NCBI RefSeq assembly: GCF_000150275.1
Contig: NW_002060966.1
Location: forward strand, 289,156-353,155
Length of the DNA stretch: 64,000 nucleotides
Direction: 5' to 3'
Origin: Trichoplax adhaerens
Lineage: Eukaryota; Placozoa; Uniplacotomia; Trichoplacea; Trichoplacidae
Below the pieces are notes generated by a model. That model was not told the DNA's origin. It saw only the letters and a list, made by a program, of their open reading frames with translations, and did no database searches. Every line of letters begins with the position of its first letter. Position 1 is the first letter of the stretch. Of this stretch, positions 1-11,000 are shown piece by piece. The position numbers were made by a program, and so were the translations under genes.

Positions 1-161
1 TCTGCAGATTAGTATAGTGAGATAGTTCTTTCTCGTTAGAGGTCCTCAGCTAATCGATTACGTTGTATCTTCGTAAACGAGGTTTTGTTCAATAAATCTT
101 AATTTTCTAAAGTTTTGAAGATTCTTGATCTATCAGCCTCACAATATCAGTATACAATTAC

Positions 162-1281
162 CTTGCGGTTTGGCTTTAGTTCCAATAACCGCGAACGAGA
201 AATCATCGGTATTCAATGAATTCGTAAATTTATTGAACTGTTCCTGAAGTATATTATAGCTTTCAAGAAGTGAAGTTAATGCTTGATCTTTAGATTTGCA
301 GAGTTTTTCCATTTGCAAAATGAACACAATCGAAAACGCTGCTGATGAAAGTGAGTTATACAATATATTAATTGGAATATAGTCTGCCATGTCCTCCAAA
401 GACTTTTTCGAATTGTTATTATTTAATACAAAATAAGCATTGATGGATAGAACTGCTGCCAAATAAATGTTTATCCATACAATTTTCACTTTCTCTAGCC
501 ATTCTTTACAGAACGTAAAATCCTTTTGAAAGTTCGACTCTTTCATGTTCGAGTTCAATATATGTGATAAATATGATAAATTTGCTAACGCCATAAATTC
601 TGAAACTTTATACTTGATCATGAAAGTTAGATTTTGGCAGTCTGACATTCTCACAGTAAGCTGCACAATATTTAAGATGTGCCAGATGGTTACAGCAACT
701 GATAAAATGTTTCGAATGGTTAAAATTGAAAGACGACTTCCACAAATTTGTGATCCATTTAGTGTAAATAGTTCTAGAAAAGTGATTTCTTCATTTTTTA
801 ATACGTTCCGATATTCAGAGGAATTACTGTAAAAGGCAAATATTATTATACGTTAGGAGTTTGAGGTACGTTTTGAAAAGTAAATGTCGTCTTTATTAAG
901 CAAAGTGTGGCTCAAAGGTAACTGAATCAAATATGCTAAGCTTCAGTACTTTCGAATTGTATACCTTGATCGTATTAACTTGTCATTCGCACTCTTATAG
1001 ATTCTCAAGCTTTCCATTATATGCATTGTAGCGACAATGATTAGAGCAAGAATAAATAAAAGCGACAGTATTGCATAAGAAACTCTTGTCTTTTCTTCGT
1101 TCATTGATGGTCCGGTTACGTTTCCTCCTGTTATATCAGTGATGTAAGCCTGCTGATAGCGACCCAGAAAGATTACAAGTAATATGAAATTTACCATTTC
1201 CATTATAGTAGGAGTATTACGTATCAAGCAACAGATACCGTTACAAAATTCTATTTTAAGCATGTTGCTAAAACCAAACAT
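162..1281 (-). CDS. Multi-pass membrane protein, 5' part (two exons seen; 3' end outside window)
   Basis: Exon 1 runs from 1281 down to 965 (105 codons, ends in phase 2 at a GTATAC donor). Exon 2 runs from 826 (acceptor TTTTACAG) to about 162 (CAAG|GTAATT donor). The joined frame is open for at least 327 residues. Hydrophobic segments suit membrane helices: two in exon 1 (around NFILLVIFLG and AILSLLFILALIIVA) and at least three in exon 2 (around ILSVAVTIWHILNIV, IYLAAVLSINAYFVL and SLSSAAFSIVFILQM). A polar, Gln/Asn-rich stretch follows the last one. N-glycosylation-type NLT and NVT sites occur. The remaining exon(s) should lie left of position 1. I do not recognise the family. A gustatory-receptor-like 7TM protein is possible on topology alone, with no diagnostic motif seen. 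Upstream it has a TATA box and heat-shock-like elements. Confidence 0.6.
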
Positions 1282-1417
1282 TTACGATCCATCTACAGTA
1301 TGATATAGTATATTTGTAATAAGTTCTCGAGCAAATGTAGAGACAACGTATTAGCAAAGAATAGAACTTTACTACGAATTATAAGTGCGAACTAATAAAG
1401 TATGACAGCAACGCTCA

Positions 1418-1427
1418 TATATATAGT
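1418..1427 (-). promoter_or_regulatory. TATA box of the leftmost minus-strand gene
   Basis: On the minus strand the sequence reads TATATATA about 140 bp upstream of the start codon at 1281. It sits between that start and the heat-shock-like arrays, the usual order for a stress-responsive promoter. The position is plausible; start-site data are lacking. Confidence 0.4.
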
Positions 1428-1434
1428 CTATCAT

Positions 1435-1507
1435 GGAATATTCTAGAACTTATTAGTACTTATTTATTTATTATAATATACATGGACTGAATATTCTAGA
1501 AAGTTCT
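1435..1507. promoter_or_regulatory. Pair of heat-shock-element-like arrays
   Basis: Positions 1488-1507 contain four perfect alternating 5-bp units (nGAAn nTTCn nGAAn nTTCn: TGAAT ATTCT AGAAA GTTCT). Positions 1435-1449 contain three more (GGAAT ATTCT AGAAC). Heat-shock factor binds such alternating pentamers. The pair lies upstream of the TATA box of the minus-strand membrane protein gene, so that gene is the likeliest target. Binding itself is inferred. Confidence 0.55.
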
Positions 1508-2103
1508 ATATGTATACGAGGTTCAAATATGTGCGCATCTAAGACTGACCCTTACGAAGTCACTCTACTAATACTATGACAATAACCCCTTCATACTTAC
1601 ATATTCTCTATTTCCTAGCATTTGTCATATGGCATTACCATACTTGTAAAATAGGAATTCGTACGATAACGACTAAATTTTATTTGAAAAAGAAACAAAG
1701 CTAATATTACCATCAGCTATTTAGGAGAAAGTTTTACGAAGGCACGAAAGAAAGGTTAAAACTGGTCAATGGTACAACACTATGATCAACTTGGAAGTTG
1801 ATCCCAACCCTATTCATCAAGAAGCTGATCAAGGCCCAAATTTTGACCCAAAAATATGCCGTAGAGACTGTCTTCATTCCAAGAATCTCCCTGTTTCACT
1901 TCCTGTTATTCAGACAGAATACTGTACAGTTCACCCAACTCGTTACTAAAGCTACCGTACCGTGCGTACAGAGCGATGTATTGTACATTGTACAGTACCG
2001 TACAGTATACCGTAAGACTTGGCGCCAAAATGGGTCATTTCAAAAACAGTACTGTACACTTCACTGTACTGTACAGTACAGTGTACAATAGTATACCTAA
2101 TTT
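1508..2103. other. Intergenic stretch with GTAC-palindrome tract
   Basis: No gene is seen. From about 1960 to 2090 the sequence is packed with tactgtacagta-type palindromes and can fold on itself (GTACAGTAC-type words on both sides of a short spacer). A 97-codon open frame across it is a by-product of this repetitive sequence. Confidence 0.5.
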
Positions 2104-2580
2104 CAGCTAGCTATTCCTTGGTAATTTTTTTTAGACAAACCTAACTAACTTATGTAGTAAGTAAAGTTTACAAGAAGTTATAGTTATTTTATTACATTAT
2201 AGCGTCTTTTCTTTTGTATTATGGAATAAGACTGAATGAGTTGCGGATATTTCTAAAAATAAAAATTAGATTCATTTAGCTGTAAGTTGTACTGAAAACC
2301 TAGTAATCCTATCAACTAGATGGAAGAAAGATAGAGCTGATGGTGAAATCTATCGGTTTTTATATTAGCCACGCAATCATATATTTAATCCCTTTGCTGC
2401 ACTCTAGTATTACGATGATAGTTCAAATTAATTAAACTTCAAGTATACAATATTTGCCAAAATGATATTTTCTATGCAGTTTTATTTAATAACTTCATTT
2501 TTACTGATTTTAGCTTTACACAAGGAATTCCATTTAATAGCTTTGCCAAATGTACATCATAGTCACGATTTAATGCGCAA
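2104..2580 (+). repeat. Direct repeat, copy 1 (~450 bp)
   Basis: This stretch, starting at AGCTAGCTATTCCTTGG, recurs in the same orientation at about 7362-7800. Shared words include GGAATAAGACTGAATGAGTTGC and ACTTCAAGTATACAATATTG. Copy 1 lacks a short insert present in copy 2 (around 7440-7465). Each copy ends in a short ORF starting with a hydrophobic leader. The two copies bracket the 3.3-5.1 kb membrane-protein locus, consistent with a local duplication. Confidence 0.75.
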
Positions 2581-2584
2581 TTAA
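2462..2584 (+). CDS. Putative small secreted peptide ORF, 40 aa (copy 1)
   Basis: The ATG opens a 40-residue frame whose first ~20 residues are strongly hydrophobic (MIFSMQFYLITSFLLILAL), like a signal peptide, followed by a short His-rich tail ending LMRN. A paralogous ORF with the same start and leader lies at 7683-7793 in the other repeat copy. Most differences between the two change the amino acid, so there is no sign of strong purifying selection. It could be a first exon with a donor near the GCTTTGCCA codons, or chance. Family not recognised. Confidence 0.3.
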   Translation: MIFSMQFYLITSFLLILALHKEFHLIALPNVHHSHDLMRN

Positions 2585-2727
2585 TTAATCGACGATCCTC
2601 GGCTTACAGTAAACTATGAAACTGCCCGTCCTAGTTTAAACTTCAAACCAAACGCATTCTTAACATTTGAGATGAAATAATGTAAATATTCGTTTATCTG
2701 AGGCTTAGAATTTACCGTGATGTCACA

Positions 2728-2860
2728 AAAAGTGTACGATAATAAAGCTCCATCGTACATCAGGTACAGAAATATTGCTTTTTAAATAGACAATTTTATC
2801 GGCGGAATATTTGACGATGAGTGTACGATAGTAAGGCTCCATAGTAAATCAGGTATACTG
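2728..2860 (+). repeat. Two short direct repeats
   Basis: A ~40-bp sequence around GTGTACGATAATAAAGCTCC (2731) recurs as GTGTACGATAGTAAGGCTCC (2821), each followed by a CATCAGGTACA or AATCAGGTATA tail. No coding potential is seen. Confidence 0.55.
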
Positions 2861-2984
2861 TAAAGTAAGATGCCGAAGAAGAAAAGTAAGGAAGACTCGT
2901 TGTGCAAACTATAAACACGCATGTATTGTATGTACTGTAGGTATCATATATTATAGCTGAATCATATTCATGCTATATTGTATA

Positions 2985-3070
2985 ATACTAGTACAAACTA
3001 CCGTCGCTTTGCTGAAAGTTTACGATAATGTACTCATTTGATAATAATTAACAGATAGTATTACCATTCG
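2985..3070 (+). repeat. Hairpin-bearing dispersed element, copy 1
   Basis: An ~85-bp element with core CCGTCGCTTTGCTGAAAG followed by TTTACGATAATGT and CAGATAGTATTACCAT. It recurs at about 5646-5730 and 5848-5935. In copies 2 and 3 the core can form a short stem (CCGTC/GACGG in copy 3). In this copy the right arm is degraded to GAAAG. Confidence 0.65.
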
Positions 3071-3280
3071 ACATCATACAGTATATATCCCGGTAACAGC
3101 CAGGCACTACTATATCCACAGCTATGCTTGCAGAATACTACTTTTCAATAATGCATTCACGGATGAAATGCTATGAAATGCTATACTAAGATTGGTTAAT
3201 GGAACAAAGCACATTATGATAACGAATGTACGGTGATGGATATACCAAGTTAAGATTAGCAGGTACTGTACAATGTCTTT

Positions 3281-5105
3281 AGTACTGTGGTCAATTCTAT
3301 ACCAATCATTTTAAAGTGTCTAAGGATCGCTTGCGTATGCAAGCAAAGATTGCTTTGTCGATAACAACCGTTATAAGACAATGTAACAATCAAAATCTGA
3401 CTTACGGTAACCTTTCGCTCCCTTTACCCGAAAGTTTAATCTCTCCTACTTTAAACTGGACTATGATCTTTACTTTATCCATTTTCATTGACATCTTCTG
3501 TTTCTTCTATAAATTCGAAAACAGCACGTAGGTAAGCTTACAAGGTATGTTAATAACTATGCTATAATGTTAAGGAAAAATTAATAGAATAGTTACCCAT
3601 AATAATCGAAAACGATGCAGTGTTGACAAGTTAAAGGCGTTATTGCTGTCCTAACTATAACGTTCCATGTCAAAATTTAACGTGAATGAACTGATACGGC
3701 TCAAAATGATACAATGTTATATTGTATAAGAATTTAATTGACAATACCTATAAGATATAGACATTGCATAGCATTATCATAACGATGAACGTAATAGCTC
3801 GTTACGCTACTTAAAATACTGTGCAGCGCCACTGTGATTAGGGTAGAATGATATTAATTCTGTAATTATTTTAATCTTGTTCTTTAAAAATGACAGGAAT
3901 GGATGCCGTGATATTAAAGGTGAATTTAGTATCTTTGAATTATTTGTACCTAGCTACTGAATAAGACGAGTAAATGGAAACTTGGTATCTGCTATCAATT
4001 TTATAGGCCTAGTAATAACTGTAGCCATCGGTTTATATCTTATTGGCGTACACTGGTATTGGGCACCTATAGGGAATGACCAGGAATACATACACCTGTT
4101 AAGAATGAATGATTCTGAAATTTTCGGACTGTTGTTTGTATCTTGTTTACTTGGTATTCAAACCAAATTCCATCAAGATTAGCTAATTATTTAAAAGTTG
4201 TAATGATGCTTTATTTGGTGCTATCTCTAAGTGTTATGACTCAAATTGAAGTGGATCGTTTATCGTAAACCGAGATAGTTTTAATAGCAGAAGGGCTTTT
4301 AAAATTTGTGCTAGCGTGAAAGTTTACTTAAATGAATTGGAAGCGATTTATGAGTCACAGGAACAGGTTCTTCTAGAATATCGGAAATATTTAAATAAAA
4401 TTCAGAAACAATTTCAGACATTTAAGACTTCAACAATCAACGAAGAATCTATATGGATGAAAGAGATTGAAATCCCATCGCCTGAAGATATGGAAAGCAT
4501 TGCGGAGATATTTAAGATTTCTATTAGTCCCAGTGATTTAGTAGAAAACTGTCCTCAGTCTGAAAGTGAGAATATCAAAATTAAGATTATGTATGATGCA
4601 ATAAAGGACTATGACTGGAGCTATGTGAAGTTGCTAGTATTCTTTGAAGAAGGAGATTTTCCTCCCAGCCCGACAAGAGAAGCGTATTTAGATAAGTATG
4701 CACGGTTAAAATTTTTCTATGTAGTGAAAGTACATGTAAGCAAGCAGCTGCAAGTTTGGCTTCGAATTTGGAAGAAGAATTTAAATGTAATAAATTTAAC
4801 TTTGTACAATTTCTAAGAAGTAATACCAGGAATTTAAAAGATATATTTACCCTACCGCAGTGATTCTATATACTGTCTTTCTCTATATTCTCATGATAAT
4901 ACGTGAAAGAGCATTACCAGAGGTAAATTGGACAATTTTTCTACAGGTCTTGGTCGAATATGGATATATATTCTTAGGTCTAAGACTAATAATTAATTAT
5001 TGGAAGAGTCATATCGAATCGGATACGACGCTGAAGTTTAACAAAATGTACGTTCAGAAAATTAAACGTAGGGTGAAGAAAATTAAAAGGAGCAGATTCT
5101 TTTAA
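3281..5105 (+). CDS. Possible multi-exon membrane protein locus (structure unresolved)
   Basis: Four open stretches lie in order. About 3281-3531 starts after a TCTTTAG acceptor and holds a hydrophobic stretch (MIFTLSIFIDIFCFFYKF). About 3982-4182 holds two hydrophobic stretches (around FIGLVITVAIGLYLIGV and IFGLLFVSCLLGI). About 4316-4816 is a charged, mostly soluble segment rich in Glu/Gln. About 4860-5105 has two hydrophobic stretches and a very basic tail (RRVKKIKRSRFF) before its stop. I could not join them in one frame with confident splice sites: the first ends in an in-frame TAG directly before a good GTAAGC donor. It may be a decayed gene. Topology resembles the leftmost gene, but no homology was established. 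Confidence 0.35.
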
Positions 5106-5468
5106 AAATCATATTGGCAAGAATTTGTATCTGGTACAATTTGGAAATCGGTTCAGAAAATATGTTAGTTATGGCATCTCTATCTGCTGAAATGCTTTAA
5201 CACATTAGCGCGTTATTGTGTTATTTTGCTATTTTTGATTTTATTATTGCCGTCAAGGTGTTTCAGTGACTTAAAATTTGGGAAGTTTTTCAACAAAATA
5301 CCAGTATTATGGAGTGAACGTTAACTTTTAGAATTTTCCTTCAAGTTTTTTAATTGTAATCATCCTAGCTTAGAATTTGTATCTTGATAAGTATTCTAGC
5401 TGTAAATATATGCTTCATTTAGTTGATTTTATAAGGGTAGATTTTACTTAATATCTTAGTATATTGTA

Positions 5469-5491
5469 AACCCGAATGTTTTATTCGGGTT
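5469..5491. other. Perfect 9-bp hairpin
   Basis: AACCCGAAT and ATTCGGGTT form a perfect stem around a 5-base loop, ~365 bp after the end of the membrane-protein-like locus. It is GC-rich for this region. No known function can be assigned. Confidence 0.5.
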
Positions 5492-5645
5492 AGAATTTTA
5501 AGATGGTCCGTAGCATAATTTTCGTTAAGAATCAAATAAGGTGAGTTTGTAATTCAAGTGATATATTTAGTCAATAGAATATATGTATGCTAATTTTGAT
5601 CATTAATTACAGTAGAAGTTAATGCTACTATGTAATTTCATACAG

Positions 5646-5730
5646 TACTAGTGCAAACTTCCGTCGCTTTGCTAACGGTTTACGATAATGTGCTCATTTA
5701 ACAGATAGTACTACCATTTGATATACCTAT
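5646..5730 (+). repeat. Hairpin-bearing dispersed element, copy 2
   Basis: Same element as at 2985 and 5848: core CCGTCGCTTTGCTAACGG, then TTTACGATAATGTGCTCATTT and a CAGATAGTACTACCATTTGATA end. It lacks the TAATAATTAA stretch of copy 1 (TTAATAATTG in copy 3). Confidence 0.65.
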
Positions 5731-5754
5731 CAGAGGTTCAGTAACTATTTACCG

Positions 5755-5832
5755 TTTACTGTACTGTACAGTACGTAAGTACAGTACTTTTGTACAGCAT
5801 ACAGTACAGTACAGAGTACTGTACAGTACTTT
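5755..5832. repeat. GTAC-palindrome tract
   Basis: Dense run of GTACAGTAC and TACTGTACAGTA words lying exactly between two copies of the hairpin element. It matches the tract at about 1960-2090 in composition and could form long self-paired structures. Confidence 0.6.
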
Positions 5833-5847
5833 AACTTAACAGTACTG

Positions 5848-5935
5848 TTACTACAAACTCCCGTCGCTTTGCTGACGGTTTACGATAATGTGCTCATTTG
5901 TTAATAATTGACTGATAGTATTACCATTTGATAGA
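5848..5935 (+). repeat. Hairpin-bearing dispersed element, copy 3
   Basis: Best-preserved copy: the core CCGTCGCTTTGCTGACGG pairs CCGTC with GACGG. It is followed by TTTACGATAATGTGCTCATT and GATAGTATTACCATTTGATA. The 5936-6700 stretch after it holds no convincing gene; an 84-codon open frame there overlaps repeat sequence. Confidence 0.65.
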
Positions 5936-6709
5936 CCTGTTAGTGTTGTTAAATTATAAATCTAAAAAACTAATCATTAGCCTTGCACTTGAAAACGTCT
6001 TTTCTCCTTTATTGTCAGTCTCCGTCTGTTATTATATCATCCCTGGCGCGTACCGATACGGTCCGCAAACAAGTGTACAGTATACTGTAAAAATGTATAA
6101 TTTTAAGTTAAACTATACTTATATTAATTTAATAGTTTTCGGGATAGATGTGTTGAAACTTGTTTTACTAATACGTGTATAATGCGTTATTCTGGACGTA
6201 TTATGAACGTATTACATAAGCAATTGTTGAAATTATATTAACCAATAGAAGCATGAGCGCCCTATACCAGCTTTTCGAAAATTTTGAATCGTATAAGGCT
6301 TGAGCGAGGGTAACGTTCAGTGCAAGACTCCTATAAATATGACAAAGAACCACATGCACCACTTTCATAATAGTCAAGAGTTTACTGCAAGCTTACCCTT
6401 GCCTAACCTAGAACTTCAAAAATAGAGAGCTTCTATAACACGTTCGCTCTTACAATCTTCTATGCTGATGAATGGGCAAAAGGTATGCAATAATTACGAT
6501 TATTAGTAAAGAAATTCAGCGAAAAGAGGATACGAGTTGCAATATAAAGCAGTAAGGCACTTTCTATTGTATCATTAATACGGCGCATATAACTATAGTT
6601 GAGGTTTCAGAGACCAAGTCCCGATACTCTCATCAAAATACATCAGAAATTAGTAATTATAGTTTAGACATAACTATATCCGTATTGAAAAAGTTTATAA
6701 ATAAAGCAA

Positions 6710-6961
6710 ATGCTTGCAATTTTACTGACTGTAGCTGTATTTGTAGGTATTAGTAACCTTATTAATCTTTCCAACTGCTTTCGAAATACTACAGTATTTA
6801 TAAGTTGTGTATCTTTAAAGGTCGTAAATAAAATTACCACAAATTCTTTCTATGAGAGTGTTATCACTATACGTGGACCTTTTGGTATTATAAGACTCAG
6901 CTCCTTGTACGAGGTAGGCCAGTCCATACCTGCATTAGTTTTACTCTGCTACTCACGCTAG
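6710..6961 (+). CDS. Possible small secreted protein, 83 aa
   Basis: The ATG opens a frame with a hydrophobic leader (MLAILLTVAVFVGISNL), then NCF and ISC cysteines, and it stops at a TAG that directly abuts a GTGAGT. A TATAAATA word lies just upstream (about 6690). The leader and TATA favour a small secreted product. The lack of a paralogue or known family and the short length keep this weak. The stop next to a consensus donor suggests the real exon might use another frame. Confidence 0.25.
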   Translation: MLAILLTVAVFVGISNLINLSNCFRNTTVFISCVSLKVVNKITTNSFYESVITIRGPFGIIRLSSLYEVGQSIPALVLLCYSR

Positions 6962-7361
6962 GTGAGTATTTCAATTTATAAAAGTTTCTGGCTTTCATGC
7001 TCTACCTTTGCCTTTGAATAACAATTTTGGAGAATCATAAAAATCTAGTATTATTTATCTTTATCCTCTTGACTGATAATCATTAAGGTGGAACATCTGC
7101 AGAATGCAGAATATCGGAATGTTAGCACTCTATGACGCAGCTAACGGTAACTGGTAGTATATATTGCAGTTTTAAATTTGAAATATAACTTAAGAAAAGT
7201 CTATGATCTATTATCTAAGTAAACCCTTATTACTTGAATTCTATACGTTGAAACTCTGAAATCATAAGCAATAACATACAGTAGATCACATCTATAAAAA
7301 AATAGATGAATCGTATATTAAGACTATAAGATTATAAAAGTGGCTAGAGAATGTCTAATTG

Positions 7362-7800
7362 CATCTAGCTATTCCCTGGCAGTTGTTATACGCACCTAAC
7401 TTATGTAGTAAGTAAAATTTACAAGAAGTTGTAGTTCTTGTTTTATTTTTGAGAAGACATTTTATTACATTATTCCCTTTTCTTTAGTATAAAGGAATAA
7501 GACTGAATGAGTTGCGAATATTGCTAAAAGTAAAAGTTAGATTCATTTAACTGTAAGTTATACTGCAAAACCTAGTAATCCTAGCAACTGGATGGAGGGA
7601 AGATAGAGTTGATGACAAAATCTATCGATATTCAGATTAGTACTTCAGATTAATTGTACTTCAAGTATACAATATTGCCAAAATGGTATTTTCTATGCAG
7701 TTTTATTTAATAACTTCATTTCAACTAATTTTAGTTTTATGCAAGGAATCCCATTTAACAGCTTTGCCAGTGGTTATCATAACCACAATTTAGTGCGTAT
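7362..7800 (+). repeat. Direct repeat, copy 2 (~440 bp)
   Basis: Second copy of the sequence at 2104-2580, same orientation, with shared words through the whole length and small indels (for example a ~25-bp extra stretch near 7440). Copy 1 has ~40 bp around 2360-2410 that is reduced here. Confidence 0.75.
7683..7793 (+). CDS. Putative small secreted peptide ORF, 36 aa (copy 2)
   Basis: Paralogue of the 2462-2584 ORF: same start, leader MVFSMQFYLITSFQLILVL, then a different tail because the frames diverge after GCTTTGCCA. Stop is TAG at 7791. A Gln inside the hydrophobic core weakens the signal peptide. It may be a decayed duplicate. Confidence 0.25.
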   Translation: MVFSMQFYLITSFQLILVLCKESHLTALPVVIITTI

Positions 7801-8011
7801 ACATTCAAATTTTCATGTAATTTTGGCGAAGCAGTACCTTGCAGTACCAAAATGACGGCAAATTGTTGTAGATAAAACATCATTGTCGATATCAATTTCC
7901 TAGATACTAGATATGATGAGAATTAAAAACACAGTAAATCCTACGGATATAAATTAATCGTGATCAGATTAAGAGAAGAAATACTTAAGATTACAGCATG
8001 AAATGATTCTC

Positions 8012-8017
8012 TTTAAT
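8012..8017 (-). terminator. Poly(A) signal (ATTAAA) of WDR19
   Basis: On the minus strand ATTAAA lies 78 bases downstream of the WDR19 stop codon at 8095. No AATAAA is closer on that strand. Placement is reasonable but unproven. Confidence 0.4.
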
Positions 8018-8094
8018 ACATGTATCAATAAACATTTACAATTCGGTGATAAACCGTATAAGGATAACAAAAATGAAAATGAGACATCTATTAG

Positions 8095-11000
8095 CTAATC
8101 TTCTCCGTCGGGGTGTAGAAATGGCGTAATATCAGACACTTTGGTTATTTCGGAAGCGTTAAAAGTTTCTGAACACATCGGACATGGAATCTCATCCTCA
8201 ATAATTCTGTTATCAAGTCGATAAAGTTAATATGTTGACGATTTCAATACCCTAAAGAGATTATTAGTAAATTCTATCATAAAAATAGATAATCACTTAC
8301 GATTTAAAATCTTCATATAGAGCAGGAAAATTACACTTTGGACAATTAGTCCATTCATCGACAGTCATATGGCGTCCCTAATCAATCCGGTAAATAATCA
8401 GTTAATCAAAGAACAACAGCAAAATCACAATTATTTGTCTATTAAATTCGTAGTATACCACAAATAAAGCGCAGTCAGATCATTGAGTGATATTATGGCA
8501 GTTAACTTAAATATTGGCTCTATTTTTTGATAAAAGCCTACCGTAACTATGCAATATGGGATAGTATTTTTACAGTCAGGACAATCAAGTTGTGTTTGAG
8601 GTAGCTCATATTTGCAGAAAGGACAGGGTTGTTGAGTTTCTTCTACTTCAGACTTATCTGGTTTTCTATATCGAATTATAAACAAAATGATCTTCTTTAC
8701 TTTATTTTCATTTAATTACTTAGCAATCGCTAATATTTCAATTTCGTTTGCAAAACTTTTTAATTGAAAATAACCTGACGATTTGTTCTATTTTCTTTTT
8801 ATACTTTAAATCTATTTTATTACGATATTCTGGGCGAACCAGCATAGCCGCATAGCCGAATGCAGAATTTTTTAATCCAGATCGATGGCATTCGATAATA
8901 GTAGAGGTCAAGATTGGTACAACATCTAGGGAGGTAAAAAATATTAAATTCTTAATTTTTATCCAGTAGGAATAACGTAACGTTAATCGTTGATATACAA
9001 TCATATTTCGTTGTATTATACTAGTAATATTACTACTTACGTGATCCAAATTTACTAATATTATTTGCTACTCTAATTAGCATTCTGGCTGCTTTCACAT
9101 GATCGCCCCGTTTTACATGCATCTATATCAACATGGTGGAGAAAGCATTAGTTTAAGGTTACCATCTCATAACACATGAATCAGACTAGATCATACCTTG
9201 ACTAATATATAACTATGTAAAATCATAAGATTCTGAGACATTTCCGAAGGTATCTTAATTTTTTGCTTGCGTAATTCTGTGATCAATAAAAATGAAGAAT
9301 TATATTTGCTTTAAACTTAAGAACTCGCACAACTTTTACTTCGCTGAAACAGGATTTAATTTCACGTAATGATTATCCGAAATATAAGTAAGTATGTCAA
9401 CTTTTTACTTTGTACCTTGACACATGCTAAATAGCAGATCATGAGCAACTCTGTAATTGCCTGAAATTGATAAAAAATATTTAAAGCCTTATTTATATTT
9501 ACTTATATACGGTACAATAACAATTTAATGGAGTAAAAATATTCATTTAAGGCTCTTACCTTGGGTTTGTTCTTCTCTAGCAATAATAATTGCTGTTCTA
9601 GCAGCTTCACGATACTGGCGAAGAGCCATATATAATCGAAACAAATAGGTGGCATCCTGTGGTTCAAAATCAAAGACGATTACAATAAGATTCAATTTGC
9701 ATCTTTAAGTTTTGGAGGAGTTCTTTAATTATGAAAGTTTTTTAGCTTCAAAATCCATACTCAGCAATTATAGATTCAATAGCATGCAAATATTTTACGA
9801 CTTTGCGACTAAAACTTGCTAAAATATTATTACTTTAGGTACACCATCTACTTCGCCCATTAGGTAATCAATTAATTGATGAGTTAATGCTTCATCTTGA
9901 GCGCGACCAACCTAACGGTTATAGAAGCAAAAATTACCACGTTGTATTTTATGGGCAGTTTTTCAATTCTTGAAATTGTACTACGCGATATACATACAGT
10001 TTCAATTGCCATGTCAATGCTTTTATTTCCTTCGCCAGGTGGTTGAGTACGCAAAAAGTACTTCAATGCCTACTCAATGTACAAATATTCTAGTATTTAT
10101 AGACGTTTAAATGAATTCTATTCATTAGCGATACGAAATCGCTTGAGTAGCGGAATATTTGGTTAAGTTTTACCTTGACATATTTTGTGGCCTTCAAGAA
10201 GAATTTACCAGCTAAGAAATAATATTTTCTATTTTCAAAATATAGAGCTATGCTCTCGTATTCTTCGCTACTAGCATCGTCTCCTGCAATTAGAGAAGCA
10301 TCGCGAGATGTAATTTATACTCATATTCTAAACAGTTATTTGCGATATATCCGTGAATAAATATCGACGCATTAGAGACATATACTGTAGACCATAGCTC
10401 ATGATGCACTGCTAATAAATTCTTAACATTTTATATTCGATACTAAGCAAAATATTGTACCTATTATTTCGGCATATAGTTCCATTTGATCATGCGTCTA
10501 TAATAGAGAGTTATGAAATAATATTTATTAAACTATTGCTCTAAAATTAGTTAAACGAATTTGCCGTACCGTTGCTAGTTGGAAAGCTTCGTTTGTACAC
10601 TTGGACATAATAAGAAATTGAATTGCTGAAGCAAAATCTCCAAGTTTTTGAAAAAATCTGTAATATTGAAATGCATATAGTAATAGTTAGACAACAATCG
10701 AGAGCAAAATATTATTAAACAAATCTCTACGAATATAAAACTTTACCCATAAGATATACAGTAGTTATAAAATTACGGTATCTTGCAGATTAAATACTAG
10801 CACTGAGTGATGTAGCCATATCAATGATCTTTTTCTTTAATAACCAGCTAATTAGTGTTATAATAGGATACTCACAATGCTACCATTTTAGCACCTTCGA
10901 CAGAATGAGTCTCTCGGACTATCCTAACTGCTTCTTCTGGCTTCTGTAAATGCTCTAAATTGATTCTATAATATCATTTTAAGAGCAGATCATATTTCAG

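Noticed and set aside
1798-2091. 97-codon open frame across the GTAC tract
   Set aside because: Low-complexity, palindromic sequence produces it; no leader, domain or splice support.
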